Below, in pieces: positions 36,920 to 46,970 of a DNA stretch of 64,000 nt (position 1 is its first letter; each line of letters opens with the position of its first letter). Position numbers and translations under genes: made by a program. Below the pieces are notes generated by a model. The model saw only the letters and a program-made list of their open reading frames with translations. It searched no databases and was not told the origin of the DNA. The DNA comes from Singulisphaera acidiphila DSM 18658 (GTDB lineage: Bacteria; Planctomycetota; Planctomycetia; Isosphaerales; Isosphaeraceae): NCBI RefSeq assembly GCF_000242455.2, contig NC_019892.1, forward strand, positions 4,960,001 to 5,024,000, given 5' to 3'.

Positions 36920-39143
36920 CGAAAACCTCCTGCGTGCGCGACTCCCGGGCTTTTTCGGCGGCCTGGAGGACATTTTGCTGCATTTTAATGACTTCGGCCA
37001 CCTGATTCACGACGTCGACGAAACTTTCCCATTGAGACATCTGGTCGAGGATGATTTTCATCCCGGCCACGACCTCTCCGTGGAGGCGGCGGACCGACTC
37101 GGCGTCGGCCCCTGCCTTCGGGGCGGTCCCGGTGAGCGATTGCAGGACGCTGCGCAGTTCGTTCACCGTGCCGGCGTTGAGGGCGCGGATCGGGTCGATC
37201 ACCCCTTCCTGGAGCAGGCGGTGTGATTTCGGGGACCCGACCTGGTTCAGCTTCATTTCTTGCAGGGTGTCGGCAATTCGCCCCGCGATCAGGTCGAGCT
37301 GCCGCGACCCGTTGTTGAGGCCGCGCATTGCGGTCGCGTAGTCGTCGGCCGAAGGGGCGCCGCTCAGGGCGGTGGCCCGCTTCTCGGCCGCCTCGTAGAG
37401 CATGACGAACTTCGCACGCTCGGCGCGCTGGCGGATCAGGATCTCGTAGAAAAGCTCGTCGGGAGCGACGACCTGGAACTGGAGCGCGGCCGATCGGCCC
37501 ACCTGGACCCCCCGGGCGCACTTGTCTTCGGCCTCGGCCACAAACCGGAGGATCGTCCCGAGCGGGGGCGGGTCGGCCTGCAACTCGACGTCGTGCCGAG
37601 CCTGGTGGTCGAGCACCGCGCGGGCCCCATCCGTCGTCAGCGGCAGCAAGACCGTCTTCTTTGTTGTCTTTGGTTCGCCTTTGTCCTTTTCCTTTTCCCC
37701 GGCGGCCGTCGTCCGCTCGAGCTGTAAGCGGACGGCGGAAAGGCCCAGGTCGTCCGTCGCGTTGAGGGAGAGCGGGATGGTCGCGACAGGCGTGACGTGG
37801 GCGCCGACGCCGAGGGCCCGAAGCGCCACGCGGGGCTCGCGGTCCTTCAGCAGCCCGATCGAGAAGAAGGCAGGCTTCGAGGTCAGGCCGGTCGCCTTTG
37901 AGGTGAGCTGGATCTCCAGCGTGATTGCCTCGCGGAGCGTCCAGCGGGCGGTGAACGTGCTCGCGTCGACGCGGTTGAGCTTCGGCGGCTGTCCGGGGTG
38001 GACGGTGAGCTGGGCGTCGGCGATCGGCTCGCTGCCGACGAGGGTCAGCTCCACCTCGGTGTCGGGGAGGAAGACCGGGTGCTGGGCGCTGGCGTCGATC
38101 GCCCGGAACTCGTTGCCGGGGGAGCCCGGCTCCTTGACCCGCAGCTTGGTCGCCGCCAGCGAGGGGCGGTCGACCCGGTCCACCTTCACCGGCCCGAGCC
38201 AGTCGTCTCCCCCGGTCAGGTCGAACGTGGTCGACGTCGACGACGGCGGCAGCTCGTAACGGAAGAGCGAAGGGCCGGTCGCGACCATGACGGCGTCACG
38301 CACCGCCCCCTTGGCCGCTCGTTCCCGAACTCGCACCGCCTTGGGGACTTCCGGCGTTTTGGGCAGGCTCCGCAAGATCAGCGGTTCGCCGCGTCCCGAG
38401 ACGATCCAGTGCCCTTTGCGCGGTTCGACCGAGGCCAGGTCGGCCCGGACCTCCAGCGCGAACGTCTCGTCGCGGGGGGCCAGGATCCGGTTGCGGTCGC
38501 CCAGGCCCACCACGCTGAGATACGTCCGTTGCGGCCAGCGCTCGGTGGACCCTTGCAGCCAGCGGGCCGCGCTGAGCCGGGCCGCTTGAGGCGCGATCAG
38601 GGCGAACGCAGTGGGGACGAGCAGGGCCGCGAGCAAAGCGGCGCTGCGCTTGAGCGTCCGCCCTCGGTTCCAGAGCGAGGCCCAGTCCGAAGCGGCCAGC
38701 GCCTCGCTGGCCTGGCGGACCGCCAGCCGGATCATCGCCGGCGAGACGGATTCCTCCGACTCCCCCAATTGGTCGGGGAGCTGGAGCACGTCGGCCACGC
38801 GCCCTCCTGTCCCCGGTCGGAACCGGTCGAGGGTCACCGCCAGCGAGAGGTCGTCGAGCCGGGCCGCCCGCCAGCCCCGGAGGGCGCGGAGGATGGCGAA
38901 CGGGACGACCCCGATCAGGACGGCCGCCAGCAGGATGAGCCGGGCAGGCAGGTTGAGGCGGAACCACCAATCGAGGAAGACCAGCAACGCGGCCGTCGCC
39001 ACCAGGGCGACCGCCGCGTCGAGCGCGAACTCCAGGGCCATTTGCAGTTGCAACCGCCGGCGCAGCCGTGCCAGGCGCGACCGCAGAAGCGCCTGCTCCT
39101 CGCGAAGCGAACCCAGGCTCGTGTTGTCGGTCGCGGTCGTCAC
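36906..39143 (-). CDS. DUF4175-like membrane protein
   Basis: This is a 745-residue protein. Two membrane helices lie near the N-terminus (about 38-62, LDAAVALVATAALLVFLDWW, and about 68-90), and a third near 165-185 (SAALLAALLVPTAFALIAPQ). The rest is probably periplasmic: a beta-rich region with TLVGSEPIADAQLTVHPGQP, then LNATDDLGLSAVRLQLERTT, and a helical C-terminus with QNVLQAAEKARESRTQEV. The pattern matches planctomycete and proteobacterial DUF4175-like proteins found in MoxR/DUF58 operons. It lies 58 bp after the amidotransferase-like gene. The molecular role is unknown. Confidence 0.82.
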   Translation of the reverse strand: MTTATDNTSLGSLREEQALLRSRLARLRRRLQLQMALEFALDAAVALVATAALLVFLDWWFRLNLPARLILLAAVLIGVVPFAILRALRGWRAARLDDLSLAVTLDRFRPGTGGRVADVLQLPDQLGESEESVSPAMIRLAVRQASEALAASDWASLWNRGRTLKRSAALLAALLVPTAFALIAPQAARLSAARWLQGSTERWPQRTYLSVVGLGDRNRILAPRDETFALEVRADLASVEPRKGHWIVSGRGEPLILRSLPKTPEVPKAVRVRERAAKGAVRDAVMVATGPSLFRYELPPSSTSTTFDLTGGDDWLGPVKVDRVDRPSLAATKLRVKEPGSPGNEFRAIDASAQHPVFLPDTEVELTLVGSEPIADAQLTVHPGQPPKLNRVDASTFTARWTLREAITLEIQLTSKATGLTSKPAFFSIGLLKDREPRVALRALGVGAHVTPVATIPLSLNATDDLGLSAVRLQLERTTAAGEKEKDKGEPKTTKKTVLLPLTTDGARAVLDHQARHDVELQADPPPLGTILRFVAEAEDKCARGVQVGRSAALQFQVVAPDELFYEILIRQRAERAKFVMLYEAAEKRATALSGAPSADDYATAMRGLNNGSRQLDLIAGRIADTLQEMKLNQVGSPKSHRLLQEGVIDPIRALNAGTVNELRSVLQSLTGTAPKAGADAESVRRLHGEVVAGMKIILDQMSQWESFVDVVNQVAEVIKMQQNVLQAAEKARESRTQEVFDEKP

Positions 39144-39201
39144 GGTTCGTGGTCTCGATAGAAAAAATAAAAGGGAAGGGCCGTTGCTCTTGCTCTCGAG
39201 G

Positions 39202-41655
39202 TTAGACCATCCGGAACACCTTGCGGAGGACCCACTCCGAAGTCAGGCCGAGGATGATCGTCGCATAGAGCAGGGGGGCGTCCCACAGTTCTTCGCGATC
39301 TTCCAGGGTGCGCGTGACTTCGCGCATCGCAATCGCGTCGTCGAGCTTGCTGATCGTGGGTAGGTCGAAGACCTTCCCTTTGGTGAGCCGGGCGAGGTCG
39401 GCCAGGAGCGGCCGGTTCAGCGACGGCTCGTCGATCTCCCGCCTCGGCGGCTCGACGCGGAAGGTCGTGGTCGAGACCCGGACGGAGGACCCCTCCTCCG
39501 CGCCTGTGGCCGGGGTGATCTTCAGCGAGTACGACCCTGCCTTCTCGGCCGGGAAGGTCGCGGTGAGCAACTCGGCGTCGTCGATCGCCCGTTCGAAGTG
39601 GATCGGCTCGGCCGGCTGGTCGCCAATCTCGAGCTCGGCGGCCAGGCCGGCGGCCTCGGCCACGGCGGCGGCCTCGGTGAACCGGACCCCGACCGTGACC
39701 TGATCGCCGACCCGATAGGCTGATTTGCCCAGGTGGACCTGGAATGGGAACCGTCCCCCGAGCGCCTTGTTCCGGCCGACGCGGTCGACCAGCCGGGCCC
39801 AGAAGCCGTCGAAGTAGTCTTCCGAGAGATAACGCCAGCGGTAGGTGCTGTCGAACCCGATGAAGACGGTTCGCCCCGGCCCGTACAGTTGCGAGGCGAG
39901 CAAAACGTGCCGCCCGTACTGGTTCTGCATCCGGGGGTCGCCGTGGCGGGCGAGGACCGTCGCCCCGGGGCGGGCCCGGGTGACCGGGAAGCTCCAGTAC
40001 ATGCCGGGCAGGCTCGTCAGGATCGCCCGGTTGCGGATCGGGTCGGAGTTGAACTCGAAGATCGGGTCGCCCCGGCCCTCGGGCGTCAGCTCGAGCAGGT
40101 AGGTGGTTTGCGTGCTCAGGCGGACTTGCGCCTCGGTCCGGAAGAGGCCGGGCTCGCGGACGACGGGGAGGAGGCGGGTCCATTGCCCCCCTTCGGACTC
40201 GGCGTCGTCGGTCTCGAAGAGTTGCTGGGAGTACAGCTCGCCGGGGACGAAGATCAGGCCGCCCCCTTCCTTGCCGACGAAGTTCATGATCATCTCGGGC
40301 CATTGGGCGCCGAGGGCCCGCATGTCCGGGTCGACCAGGAGGAGGGCGTCGTAGCGGCCAAGTTCGGCCGCGTCGCTGGGCAGGCGCTGGATGGGCCGGT
40401 CGCCTCCTTGCTTGTAGCCCGGGTCGGCGTGTTGCAGCCAGATGCCGGACTCGACGTGCTGGTCGCGCTGAAGGGCGTTGCGGAGGAACTGGAACTCGGC
40501 CGACGGCGAGCCGGCGATCATGAGGAGCCGGATCTGCTGGCGGACGACCCGGACCGGGGTGGTCGCGACGTTGTCCTCCAGGGTCAGCTCCGGGCCGGCG
40601 TCGCCGACCCGGGCGCGGAACTCATACTGGCCGACCACCTTGGGGGTGATCCGGAACGTCGTCCGCTTGAGGACGCCGTCTTCGCCCAGCGCCACCCGCT
40701 GGTCGCCGATCGTTTCCCAGTCGTTGTCGTTGATCCGTTGTTCCAGGGTCACCGTCCCCTCGGCGTCCTTGAGCCCGCGCGCTTCGATCATGACGCCGAC
40801 CGTCATCGGGTCACGGGCGAAGACGACCGGGCTGGCTTCCACCTCGGCGAGCCGGACGTTCCTCGGCCCTTCCTCGGCCCCCGCCGCGATCGGGAAGACC
40901 GGGATCCCCTGGCGGATCGCCGCTTCCACCGCCTTGAGCGGATCTTCCCCCGCGTTCGATCGCCCGTCGGTCACCAGCACGATCCCGGCCACGGGTCGAC
41001 CTCGGTGGGACGCCAAAACGTCCCGGAGCGCATCCCCCAGCGGCGAGACCCCTCGGTTCGGCTTGAGGTCGTCGAGCTTCTTGTTGCGCGAAGGGCTACT
41101 GGCGGTCCCGCTCCGGACCCCTGCCTCCAGGTCGGAGAGAAAGACTTCCCGCCCGCGCCCGAGCTTCGCCAGGTTGGGGCGGAGCGACGCCTTGATGAGG
41201 TCGAGCCTCGGTGTCTCCCGGAGCCGGTCGACGGGCGACTTCCCCCCCTCCGACCGGAGTTCGAGCGCGGCGGCGACCTCGGCCGCCTTCGTTTCGTCGG
41301 TGTACGGGTCGGCGAACTTCATGCTCTCCGAGTCGTCGATGATGATCGGCAGGTGCGACGGCACGGTCTCGCGGCGGACGGTGATCAGGACCGGCTCGAT
41401 GAGCATGACCGCGACCGCGACCAGGACGAGCAGGCGGAGGCCGACCAGCAGGGTCCGCCTCGACTGCGAGAGGTCGCGCCGTTCGCGGCGGTAGAGCTTC
41501 CAGAGGAGGGCGGTAAGCGCCACGGCCGCAATGAGGACGGCCAGCGCCGCGCTCCCTTCGGGCAGGGCGGACAGCTCCAGCCGGGTGCTGCCTCCGGGCG
41601 CAACCTCGCCGGGCGATCGGTCGATTCCCAGGAGCCACTTCCAGATGCTGCTCAT
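39202..41655 (-). CDS. VWA/glutamine-amidotransferase-like membrane protein
   Basis: This is an 817-residue protein. Two N-terminal membrane helices (about 35-55 and 70-90; LLVLVAVAVMLIEPVLITV) precede a VWA-like domain with a metal-site start IIIDDSESMKFADP and VLVTDGRSNAGEDP. A beta-sandwich region follows (about 275-380), then a class-I-glutamine-amidotransferase-like fold (about 385-640) with YDALLLVDPDMRAL and KEGGGLIFVPGE. The usual nucleophilic Cys of amidotransferases is not evident, so it is probably non-enzymatic. A single C-terminal helix (LLYATIILGLTSEWVLRKVF) anchors it again. Relatives accompany BatA and DUF58 genes. It lies 59 bp after the BatA gene. Confidence 0.85.
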   Translation of the reverse strand: MSSIWKWLLGIDRSPGEVAPGGSTRLELSALPEGSAALAVLIAAVALTALLWKLYRRERRDLSQSRRTLLVGLRLLVLVAVAVMLIEPVLITVRRETVPSHLPIIIDDSESMKFADPYTDETKAAEVAAALELRSEGGKSPVDRLRETPRLDLIKASLRPNLAKLGRGREVFLSDLEAGVRSGTASSPSRNKKLDDLKPNRGVSPLGDALRDVLASHRGRPVAGIVLVTDGRSNAGEDPLKAVEAAIRQGIPVFPIAAGAEEGPRNVRLAEVEASPVVFARDPMTVGVMIEARGLKDAEGTVTLEQRINDNDWETIGDQRVALGEDGVLKRTTFRITPKVVGQYEFRARVGDAGPELTLEDNVATTPVRVVRQQIRLLMIAGSPSAEFQFLRNALQRDQHVESGIWLQHADPGYKQGGDRPIQRLPSDAAELGRYDALLLVDPDMRALGAQWPEMIMNFVGKEGGGLIFVPGELYSQQLFETDDAESEGGQWTRLLPVVREPGLFRTEAQVRLSTQTTYLLELTPEGRGDPIFEFNSDPIRNRAILTSLPGMYWSFPVTRARPGATVLARHGDPRMQNQYGRHVLLASQLYGPGRTVFIGFDSTYRWRYLSEDYFDGFWARLVDRVGRNKALGGRFPFQVHLGKSAYRVGDQVTVGVRFTEAAAVAEAAGLAAELEIGDQPAEPIHFERAIDDAELLTATFPAEKAGSYSLKITPATGAEEGSSVRVSTTTFRVEPPRREIDEPSLNRPLLADLARLTKGKVFDLPTISKLDDAIAMREVTRTLEDREELWDAPLLYATIILGLTSEWVLRKVFRMV

Positions 41656-41714
41656 AACCCTCCGCCTGACTGAGAAAGATAAATATCGGGATGGCGCGGC
41701 CGGCCGTCAGCCAT

Positions 41715-43877
41715 TTAGCGCGAGCGGCCGACCCAGGTCGCCAGGATCGGTTCCAGAATCAGGAGCGCGAGGAGCCCCCAGGCGAGCTGATGCCAGACTT
41801 CCTGGCCGGTCGCCGAGAACGCGTCGATGCCGTCGCCCCGGGCCGAGGCGACCTCCAACTTCAAGGGCTGCAAGAGTGCCTTGAGGTCTCGCTCCTTGAT
41901 CCGAGCGAGTGCACTCTCACGGCGGTCCGGGTTGGCGGCGAAGAGGTCTTGCTGGGTGCCGAGCGGCCCTTCGTCCCAGGTCAGGCGGTAGAGCCCGGCC
42001 CGTCGGGTGTCGGGCAGGTCGATCGCCACGGCCGGTCCGAGGTCGTCCGCCGCTTTGTCGGCGAGCGGGACGGCTGCCAAGGCTTGCGGCTCGCCGGTGC
42101 CGGGCGGGCTCACCTTGGCGTTGACGACTTGCTGGCTCGAGCGAACGACCCGTCGGGGCCGATCGCCGGCTGTCACCGTGTTCGCCAGCGAGGTGGGCCG
42201 CGCGGTGCCGCGCACGGCCTCGCGGACGGCCAGCACGAAGCTCGGCTCGATCGGCCAGTCGTTCCCGGCGCGGTCGGCTGTGCTCGTCCAGAAGAGGACC
42301 CGGCCGTCGCCGACGACCCGCTCAATGATCGCAGGCGAGCGGGCCACGTCGTTCCAGCGGGCGAGCACCCGCACCTTCGCCTCGTCGGCCTCATCCCCGA
42401 CCGTCATGATTTGCCGGGCCGTCACCCGTTCGAGCGCGGAGGGCCGCAGCTCAAGCAGTTTCTCGATCGGCGAGGGCCGCACCGGCTCGATGAACAGGCC
42501 GCGAATCTCGCCGTCGACTTGTGCCTTCAAGGGGAGCGGGAGCAGCTTCTCGCCGGTCCGATAGAGCAGGTCGTTGTAGAGCCCGTGATCGAGCTTGGCC
42601 CCCGTGAAAATCATGAGCCCCATGCCCCCTCGGACGAGGCGGGCCAACTGGGTCGCCTGCTCGGCCGTGGGCGCGGCGACGTTCGCGAGGACGAGGACGT
42701 CGGCCGGTTCGAACCGGGGGGAGAGGAAATCCTCCTCCTGCACCGTCTCGACCCGCCAGGCTTCGGCGTCGCCGACCCCGATCGAGAGCGGGGCGGCGAG
42801 GTAGTCAACCTCGGAGCCGAACGGTTCCGACGACGGCTCGCCGTCCACCAGGCGGATCAGGAGCGAATCCTTCACCGGGACCGCGGCCCATTGCTGGTTG
42901 TCCCCCGGCAGCTCGTCCTCGGGGAGTTGAAGCGAAACGTCGTGCGGCCCGCTGCCGGGAAAGCGGACCGTCAGCGGCACCTTCGCGGTCTGCCGAGGCG
43001 CGATCTCAGGGAGGGTCAGCTCGATCGGCCGGTCGTCCACCCGGAGGATCGCCTTGGCCCCCGTGATCACGCGTGGGGAGGCGTTGCGGATCAGGGCTTC
43101 CCAGCGGCTCTCCGCTCCCGCCAGGATTGTCCGGTCGAGCGGGACCAGGGATTCCAAAGCGACGTTCGCCACCTCGTCGGCTCCGACGTCGACGATGCGG
43201 ACGTGCAGCCCTTGCTCATTCCAGCGGCGTGCGATCGCCGAGACGCCTGCTTCCCAGCCTGCTTTTCGCAGGTCGGTGATGATCGTGAGCTGCCGGGTGG
43301 GGTATGTGCACGATTGGAGGACTCCGTCGACCCCTTCCAGCACGGCCGGCCAGGCGGCGTGGGTCTCGGTCTGGGGGATCGAGAGGGCGTCCCCCGACAG
43401 TTCCTCCCGGCGAGTCCCTTCGACTTCCAGGAAGACCGGGGTGCGCGGGGCTGAGGACGCCACGAGCGTGCAGCGGTCCCCCGGCCGGGTGGCGGCGAGG
43501 AGGGCGGCGGCCACTTCGCGAGCGCGATGGAAGGCCGGGGGGCCGTCGGAGACGTAGCCCATGCTCAGCGAGTCGTCCACCAGGATGACGTGGCTGGTCC
43601 GCCCACCGCCACCGAGCCAGCGCTCGAGGCCGGTCGGGTTGACCAGCGGGCGGGCGAGAAAGAAGAAGAGCAGGACCGGCAGGGCGATCCGGAGGAGGAG
43701 CAAAAGCAGTTGCTCGATCTGGATCCGTCGCCGGTTGCGCTGAATGGTGAGCTTGAGGTAGCGCATCGGCGCCCACTCCACCCGGCGGAACCGGCGGCGG
43801 TTCAGCAGGTGGATGATGATGGGAATGACGCCCAGCAACGCGCCCCAGATCAGCAGCGGACTCAAGAATGTGAACAT
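41715..43877 (-). CDS. BatA/VWA domain membrane protein
   Basis: This is a 720-residue protein. The N-terminus is a BatA domain (TIGR02226-type): FLSPLLIWGALLGVIPIIIH, then LLNRRRFRRVEWAPMRYL and a second helix LLLLLLRIALPVLLFFFLAR. A VWA domain follows with the MIDAS-like VILVDDSLSMGY. Beyond it are a beta-rich part and an amidotransferase-like fold (ADVLVLANVAAPTAEQATQL), and the protein ends in a C-terminal helix (AWGLLALLILEPILATWVG). Such proteins are encoded with MoxR and DUF58 in many bacteria and face the periplasm. The start is 5 bp after the DUF58 gene stop. Confidence 0.9.
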   Translation of the reverse strand: MFTFLSPLLIWGALLGVIPIIIHLLNRRRFRRVEWAPMRYLKLTIQRNRRRIQIEQLLLLLLRIALPVLLFFFLARPLVNPTGLERWLGGGGRTSHVILVDDSLSMGYVSDGPPAFHRAREVAAALLAATRPGDRCTLVASSAPRTPVFLEVEGTRREELSGDALSIPQTETHAAWPAVLEGVDGVLQSCTYPTRQLTIITDLRKAGWEAGVSAIARRWNEQGLHVRIVDVGADEVANVALESLVPLDRTILAGAESRWEALIRNASPRVITGAKAILRVDDRPIELTLPEIAPRQTAKVPLTVRFPGSGPHDVSLQLPEDELPGDNQQWAAVPVKDSLLIRLVDGEPSSEPFGSEVDYLAAPLSIGVGDAEAWRVETVQEEDFLSPRFEPADVLVLANVAAPTAEQATQLARLVRGGMGLMIFTGAKLDHGLYNDLLYRTGEKLLPLPLKAQVDGEIRGLFIEPVRPSPIEKLLELRPSALERVTARQIMTVGDEADEAKVRVLARWNDVARSPAIIERVVGDGRVLFWTSTADRAGNDWPIEPSFVLAVREAVRGTARPTSLANTVTAGDRPRRVVRSSQQVVNAKVSPPGTGEPQALAAVPLADKAADDLGPAVAIDLPDTRRAGLYRLTWDEGPLGTQQDLFAANPDRRESALARIKERDLKALLQPLKLEVASARGDGIDAFSATGQEVWHQLAWGLLALLILEPILATWVGRSR

Positions 43878-43882
43878 AAGGG

Positions 43883-44800
43883 TCAGCCCCGCCCGCCTGT
43901 TCCGCCCGCTTCCTGCCGAGCGTGCAGGAACGAGCTGAGCGACACGCTCAAGGGGGTGTCGGTGAAGAACCGGACGTGGTCATAGCCCCGTGCGCCGCAC
44001 TCTTTGCTCACGCCGTCGAGGAACTCGTCCATCGCGCGGCGGTAGGCCAGGCGGAACGCGCCGGGCTCGGCGTAGAGTTCTTCGTCCCCTTCGATGTCGC
44101 GGAAGAGGGTGGGGCCGTCGAACGGCAGCTCGATTTCGTCGCGGTCGAGCACTTGCAAGACAAGCACCTCGTGGCCTTGGAACCGCAGTCGATTGAGGCT
44201 GTCGTACACGGCCTCGAGGTCCGTGAACAGGTCGGAGACGATGACGAGCAGGCCGCGCCTGCGAATCCGCCCTGCGAGCGAGCGGAGCATGCCGCCGAGC
44301 TCGGTCTTCCGGGCCGGCACGCAGCCTTCCAGAAGGCCCGACATCACGGTGACCTGCGACTGGGTCGCGCTGGGGGCGAGCACGGTCCCCGCGTCCTCGT
44401 CGAACAGGACGAGGCCGACCGGGTCTTGCTGCCGGGCCAGGAGCATCGCCAGCGTGACGACCAGGGTGGCGCCGTAGTCGAACTTCGAGAGCGCGGCCTT
44501 GGAGCCACGGTAGTTCATCGACGCGCTGGCGTCGACGACGAACGTGACTCGAGCGTTGCTCTCTTCTTCATATTGTTTGATGTAGTGGCGGTCGGACCGG
44601 GCGAAGACCCGCCAGTCGAGCCGGCGGAGGTCGTCGCCGGGGGTATATTCCCGGTACGACGCGAACTCGATGTTGAACCCGTGGAAGGGGCTGCGGTGTT
44701 GGCCGCTGATCCCCCCCTCGGCGAGCCGTCGCGAGCGTAGCGTCAGGTCGGCGATCTGGGCGATCGTGTCAGGATCGGAATACGTCCGCGACGGCGGCAT
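43883..44800 (-). CDS. DUF58 domain protein
   Basis: This is a 305-residue DUF58 protein without membrane helices. The signature YREYTPGDDLRRLDWRVFAR is present, followed by a VWA-type fold with VTFVVDASASMNYRG (DASAS metal site) and LLVIVSDLFTDLEAV. DUF58 proteins are standard partners of MoxR ATPases. The start codon overlaps the moxR-type gene by 32 bp; a GGAAGGGAG site 7 bases upstream supports it. It likely connects the cytosolic AAA+ ATPase to the BatA/VWA membrane proteins encoded next. Confidence 0.93.
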   Translation of the reverse strand: MPPSRTYSDPDTIAQIADLTLRSRRLAEGGISGQHRSPFHGFNIEFASYREYTPGDDLRRLDWRVFARSDRHYIKQYEEESNARVTFVVDASASMNYRGSKAALSKFDYGATLVVTLAMLLARQQDPVGLVLFDEDAGTVLAPSATQSQVTVMSGLLEGCVPARKTELGGMLRSLAGRIRRRGLLVIVSDLFTDLEAVYDSLNRLRFQGHEVLVLQVLDRDEIELPFDGPTLFRDIEGDEELYAEPGAFRLAYRRAMDEFLDGVSKECGARGYDHVRFFTDTPLSVSLSSFLHARQEAGGTGGRG

Positions 44801-45815
44801 CGGCGGCTCCCTTCCGGACCGGGATGTCTTCCAGGAGTCTCTTGATGATCGAGTCGCTCGACTCGCCCGCCGCCTGCGCGTTGTAGTTGATCACGATCCG
44901 GTGCCGGAGCACCGGCCGGGCCACCGTCTGGATGTCGTCGATCGAGACGCTGGGCCGCCCCGCCAGGGCTGCGCGTGCCTTCGAGGCGAGGATCAGGGCT
45001 TGCCCCGCGCGGGGCCCCGCGCCCCAGGAGACCCAGTCGCCGATGTACTTGGGGCCGCCGTGGGCAGGGCCGCGCGTCGCCCGGACCAGGTCCATCGAGT
45101 AGTCGATGCACTGGTCGGAGACCGGCACGCGCCTGACCAGGCGTTGCAGGCTCGCGATCCGTTCGCCGGAGATCAGCGGGGTGATTTCCGGCTGTTCCAC
45201 GCCGGTGGTGATCCGGTAGATCCGCCGTTCTTCCTCGGGCGTCGGGTAGTTGATGAAGATCTTGAAGAGGAACCGGTCGAGCTGGGCTTCGGGGAGCGGG
45301 TAGGTCCCTTCCTGCTCGATCGGGTTCTGGGTCGCCAGGACGAAGAAGGGGTCGGGGAGGGGGTGGCGGTGGCCGCCGACGGTCACCTGCCGTTCCTGCA
45401 TCGCTTCGAGCAGGGCGGCCTGGGTCTTTGGGGGCGTCCGGTTGATTTCGTCCGCCAGGATCAGGTTGGCGAAGATCGGGCCGTGGACGAACCGGAGTTC
45501 GCGGGCCCCGGTGGTCCTGTCTTCGTAGAGGACCTCGGTGCCCGTGATGTCGCTGGGCATCAGGTCGGGCGTGAACTGGATCCGGTTGAACTCGAGCGAG
45601 AGCGACCGCGCCAGCGAGTTGACCATCAAGGTCTTGGCGAGGCCGGGCACCCCTTCGAGGATGCAATGCCCCCGGGCGAAGACGGCAATCAGCAGTTGAT
45701 CGACGACGTCGTCCTGCCCCACGATCTGCCGGGCAATTTGCTGGCGGATCTGCTGGTGGGCGGTGCGCAGTTCGTCCAGTTCGGCGAGGTCGAGATCCTC
45801 GGTCGCGGTACTCAA
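44769..45815 (-). CDS. MoxR-family AAA+ ATPase
   Basis: This is a 348-residue MoxR (AAA_3) ATPase. Walker A is EGVPGLAKTLM; Walker B with the sensor segment is ANLILADEINRTPPKTQAAL, then EAMQERQVTVGGHRHPLPDP, a MoxR hallmark. The sensor I region is VLATQNPIEQEGTYPLPEAQ and the arginine-finger region is LDRFLFKIFINYP. The C-terminal lid contains RATRGPAHGGPKYIGDWVSW and GAGPRAGQALI. MoxR ATPases act as chaperones in maturing or activating protein complexes. Its partner DUF58 gene overlaps it. The start is 15 bp after the squalene-cyclase-repeat gene stop. Confidence 0.95.
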   Translation of the reverse strand: MSTATEDLDLAELDELRTAHQQIRQQIARQIVGQDDVVDQLLIAVFARGHCILEGVPGLAKTLMVNSLARSLSLEFNRIQFTPDLMPSDITGTEVLYEDRTTGARELRFVHGPIFANLILADEINRTPPKTQAALLEAMQERQVTVGGHRHPLPDPFFVLATQNPIEQEGTYPLPEAQLDRFLFKIFINYPTPEEERRIYRITTGVEQPEITPLISGERIASLQRLVRRVPVSDQCIDYSMDLVRATRGPAHGGPKYIGDWVSWGAGPRAGQALILASKARAALAGRPSVSIDDIQTVARPVLRHRIVINYNAQAAGESSDSIIKRLLEDIPVRKGAADAAVADVFRS

Positions 45816-45830
45816 GATCGCGTCCCCTTC

Positions 45831-46970
45831 TCAGCGCTGGAAGACAGGTAGGTATTTGTACGGAAGTTGCAGGATGACGACGGCGATCGAGGTCCCGTAG
45901 ACCTGCCCGATCCCATCGCCGTTCCACGAGCCGTCGCCCCCCTGCATGGCGATCAGCTGGTCGCGGGTGGCCGGGAAGTACTGATCCCAGTACTCATCGC
46001 CCGCCATGTAGAACCCCTGGGCGGCGTAGAGGTGGGAGTAGAAGGCATGCCCTCCTCCCTTGTTCCACCCCTCGTTGGCCCGGAACTGGCCCCAGACGTA
46101 TTTCAGGCAGTCGGTCGCGATTGGGCTCTCGAACTGGCCTGCGTTGTAGAGGGTCGCCACGGCGGCGGCCGAGATGGCGAGCCGGGGCCCGCCGCCGGCG
46201 GAGAGCGAGTACTGGATCCCCCCTTCGGGCGTCCGGCACTTTTCGAGGTAGTTCATCGACTCGTCGATCACGGCTTTGGGGACGAGGAACCCGGCGTTCT
46301 GCGCGGCCCGGAGCGCCTGGACCTGGGTCACCGTGACCGACCCTTCGTCGCCGCCGCCGGGGATGTAGGTCCAGCCCCCTGCGCCGCTCTGCCCCTGGCT
46401 GGTGAGCGTCACCGCCTTGCGGATCGTCTCGGCGACCTGGCGGCGGAGCGACTCCTTGGTGATCATGCCGTAGACCGACGCCAGGAACATCAGGGCGAAG
46501 CCGTGCCCGTGCATCGGCTGGCCGCTGTCCTGCGAAGGCCCGGTAATCAGGCCGGTCGGCGTGGTGCAGCGGACGAGGAATTCGACGGCCCCCTGGAGGT
46601 TCCGCGAGTACTTGCCCCGGGTCGGCGAGTTGCCGTGGGCGAGGAGGGCCGTCCCGGCCAGGCCGGTCATGGCGACCGGGTACGCCTGGCCGCCGCCCGT
46701 GTTCCACGACCCGTCGTCAGCCTGCTGGGCGGCGAGGTAGTCCAACCCCTTGGTCACCGCCCGCAACGCCTCGGGCGTGACGTGCTTGGGGAGCACTTCT
46801 TTCTCGTCCGCCAGAAGCGAACGGGCCACGAGCGGGCCGAAACCGAGTCCGCACCCGAGCAGGCCCAACCCCGCTCCGGCCAGGGGGGCCGCGCCGCAGC
46901 TCTTCAAGAAGGCGCGGCGGGCGAGCCCCGCGCCTGATCGCCAATCGCCATGCGGGTCGTGGCGGCTCAT
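45831..46970 (-). CDS. prenyltransferase/squalene-oxidase-repeat protein with Tat-like leader
   Basis: This is a 379-residue protein with a Tat-type leader (LARRAFLKSCGAAPLAGAGL, then a possible lipobox LLGCG). The mature part is an alpha/alpha barrel of squalene-cyclase/prenyltransferase repeats: AAQQADDGSWNTGGGQAYPV, VEFLVRCTTPTGLI, GHGFALMFLASVYGM and AMQGGDGSWNGDGIGQVYGT. QW-type motifs (QQADDGSW, MQGGDGSW) support the fold. The catalytic DxDD motif of class II cyclases is not seen, so it may be a binding or structural protein. It overlaps the SIMPL gene by 4 bp (ATGA), and moxR follows. Confidence 0.87.
   Translation of the reverse strand: MSRHDPHGDWRSGAGLARRAFLKSCGAAPLAGAGLGLLGCGLGFGPLVARSLLADEKEVLPKHVTPEALRAVTKGLDYLAAQQADDGSWNTGGGQAYPVAMTGLAGTALLAHGNSPTRGKYSRNLQGAVEFLVRCTTPTGLITGPSQDSGQPMHGHGFALMFLASVYGMITKESLRRQVAETIRKAVTLTSQGQSGAGGWTYIPGGGDEGSVTVTQVQALRAAQNAGFLVPKAVIDESMNYLEKCRTPEGGIQYSLSAGGGPRLAISAAAVATLYNAGQFESPIATDCLKYVWGQFRANEGWNKGGGHAFYSHLYAAQGFYMAGDEYWDQYFPATRDQLIAMQGGDGSWNGDGIGQVYGTSIAVVILQLPYKYLPVFQR

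Noticed and set aside
39733..43454. Very long plus-strand open frames opposite the VWA and BatA genes
   Set aside because: Antisense by-products of high-GC third positions; rich in Arg, Pro, Gly and Asp, without recognised motifs.
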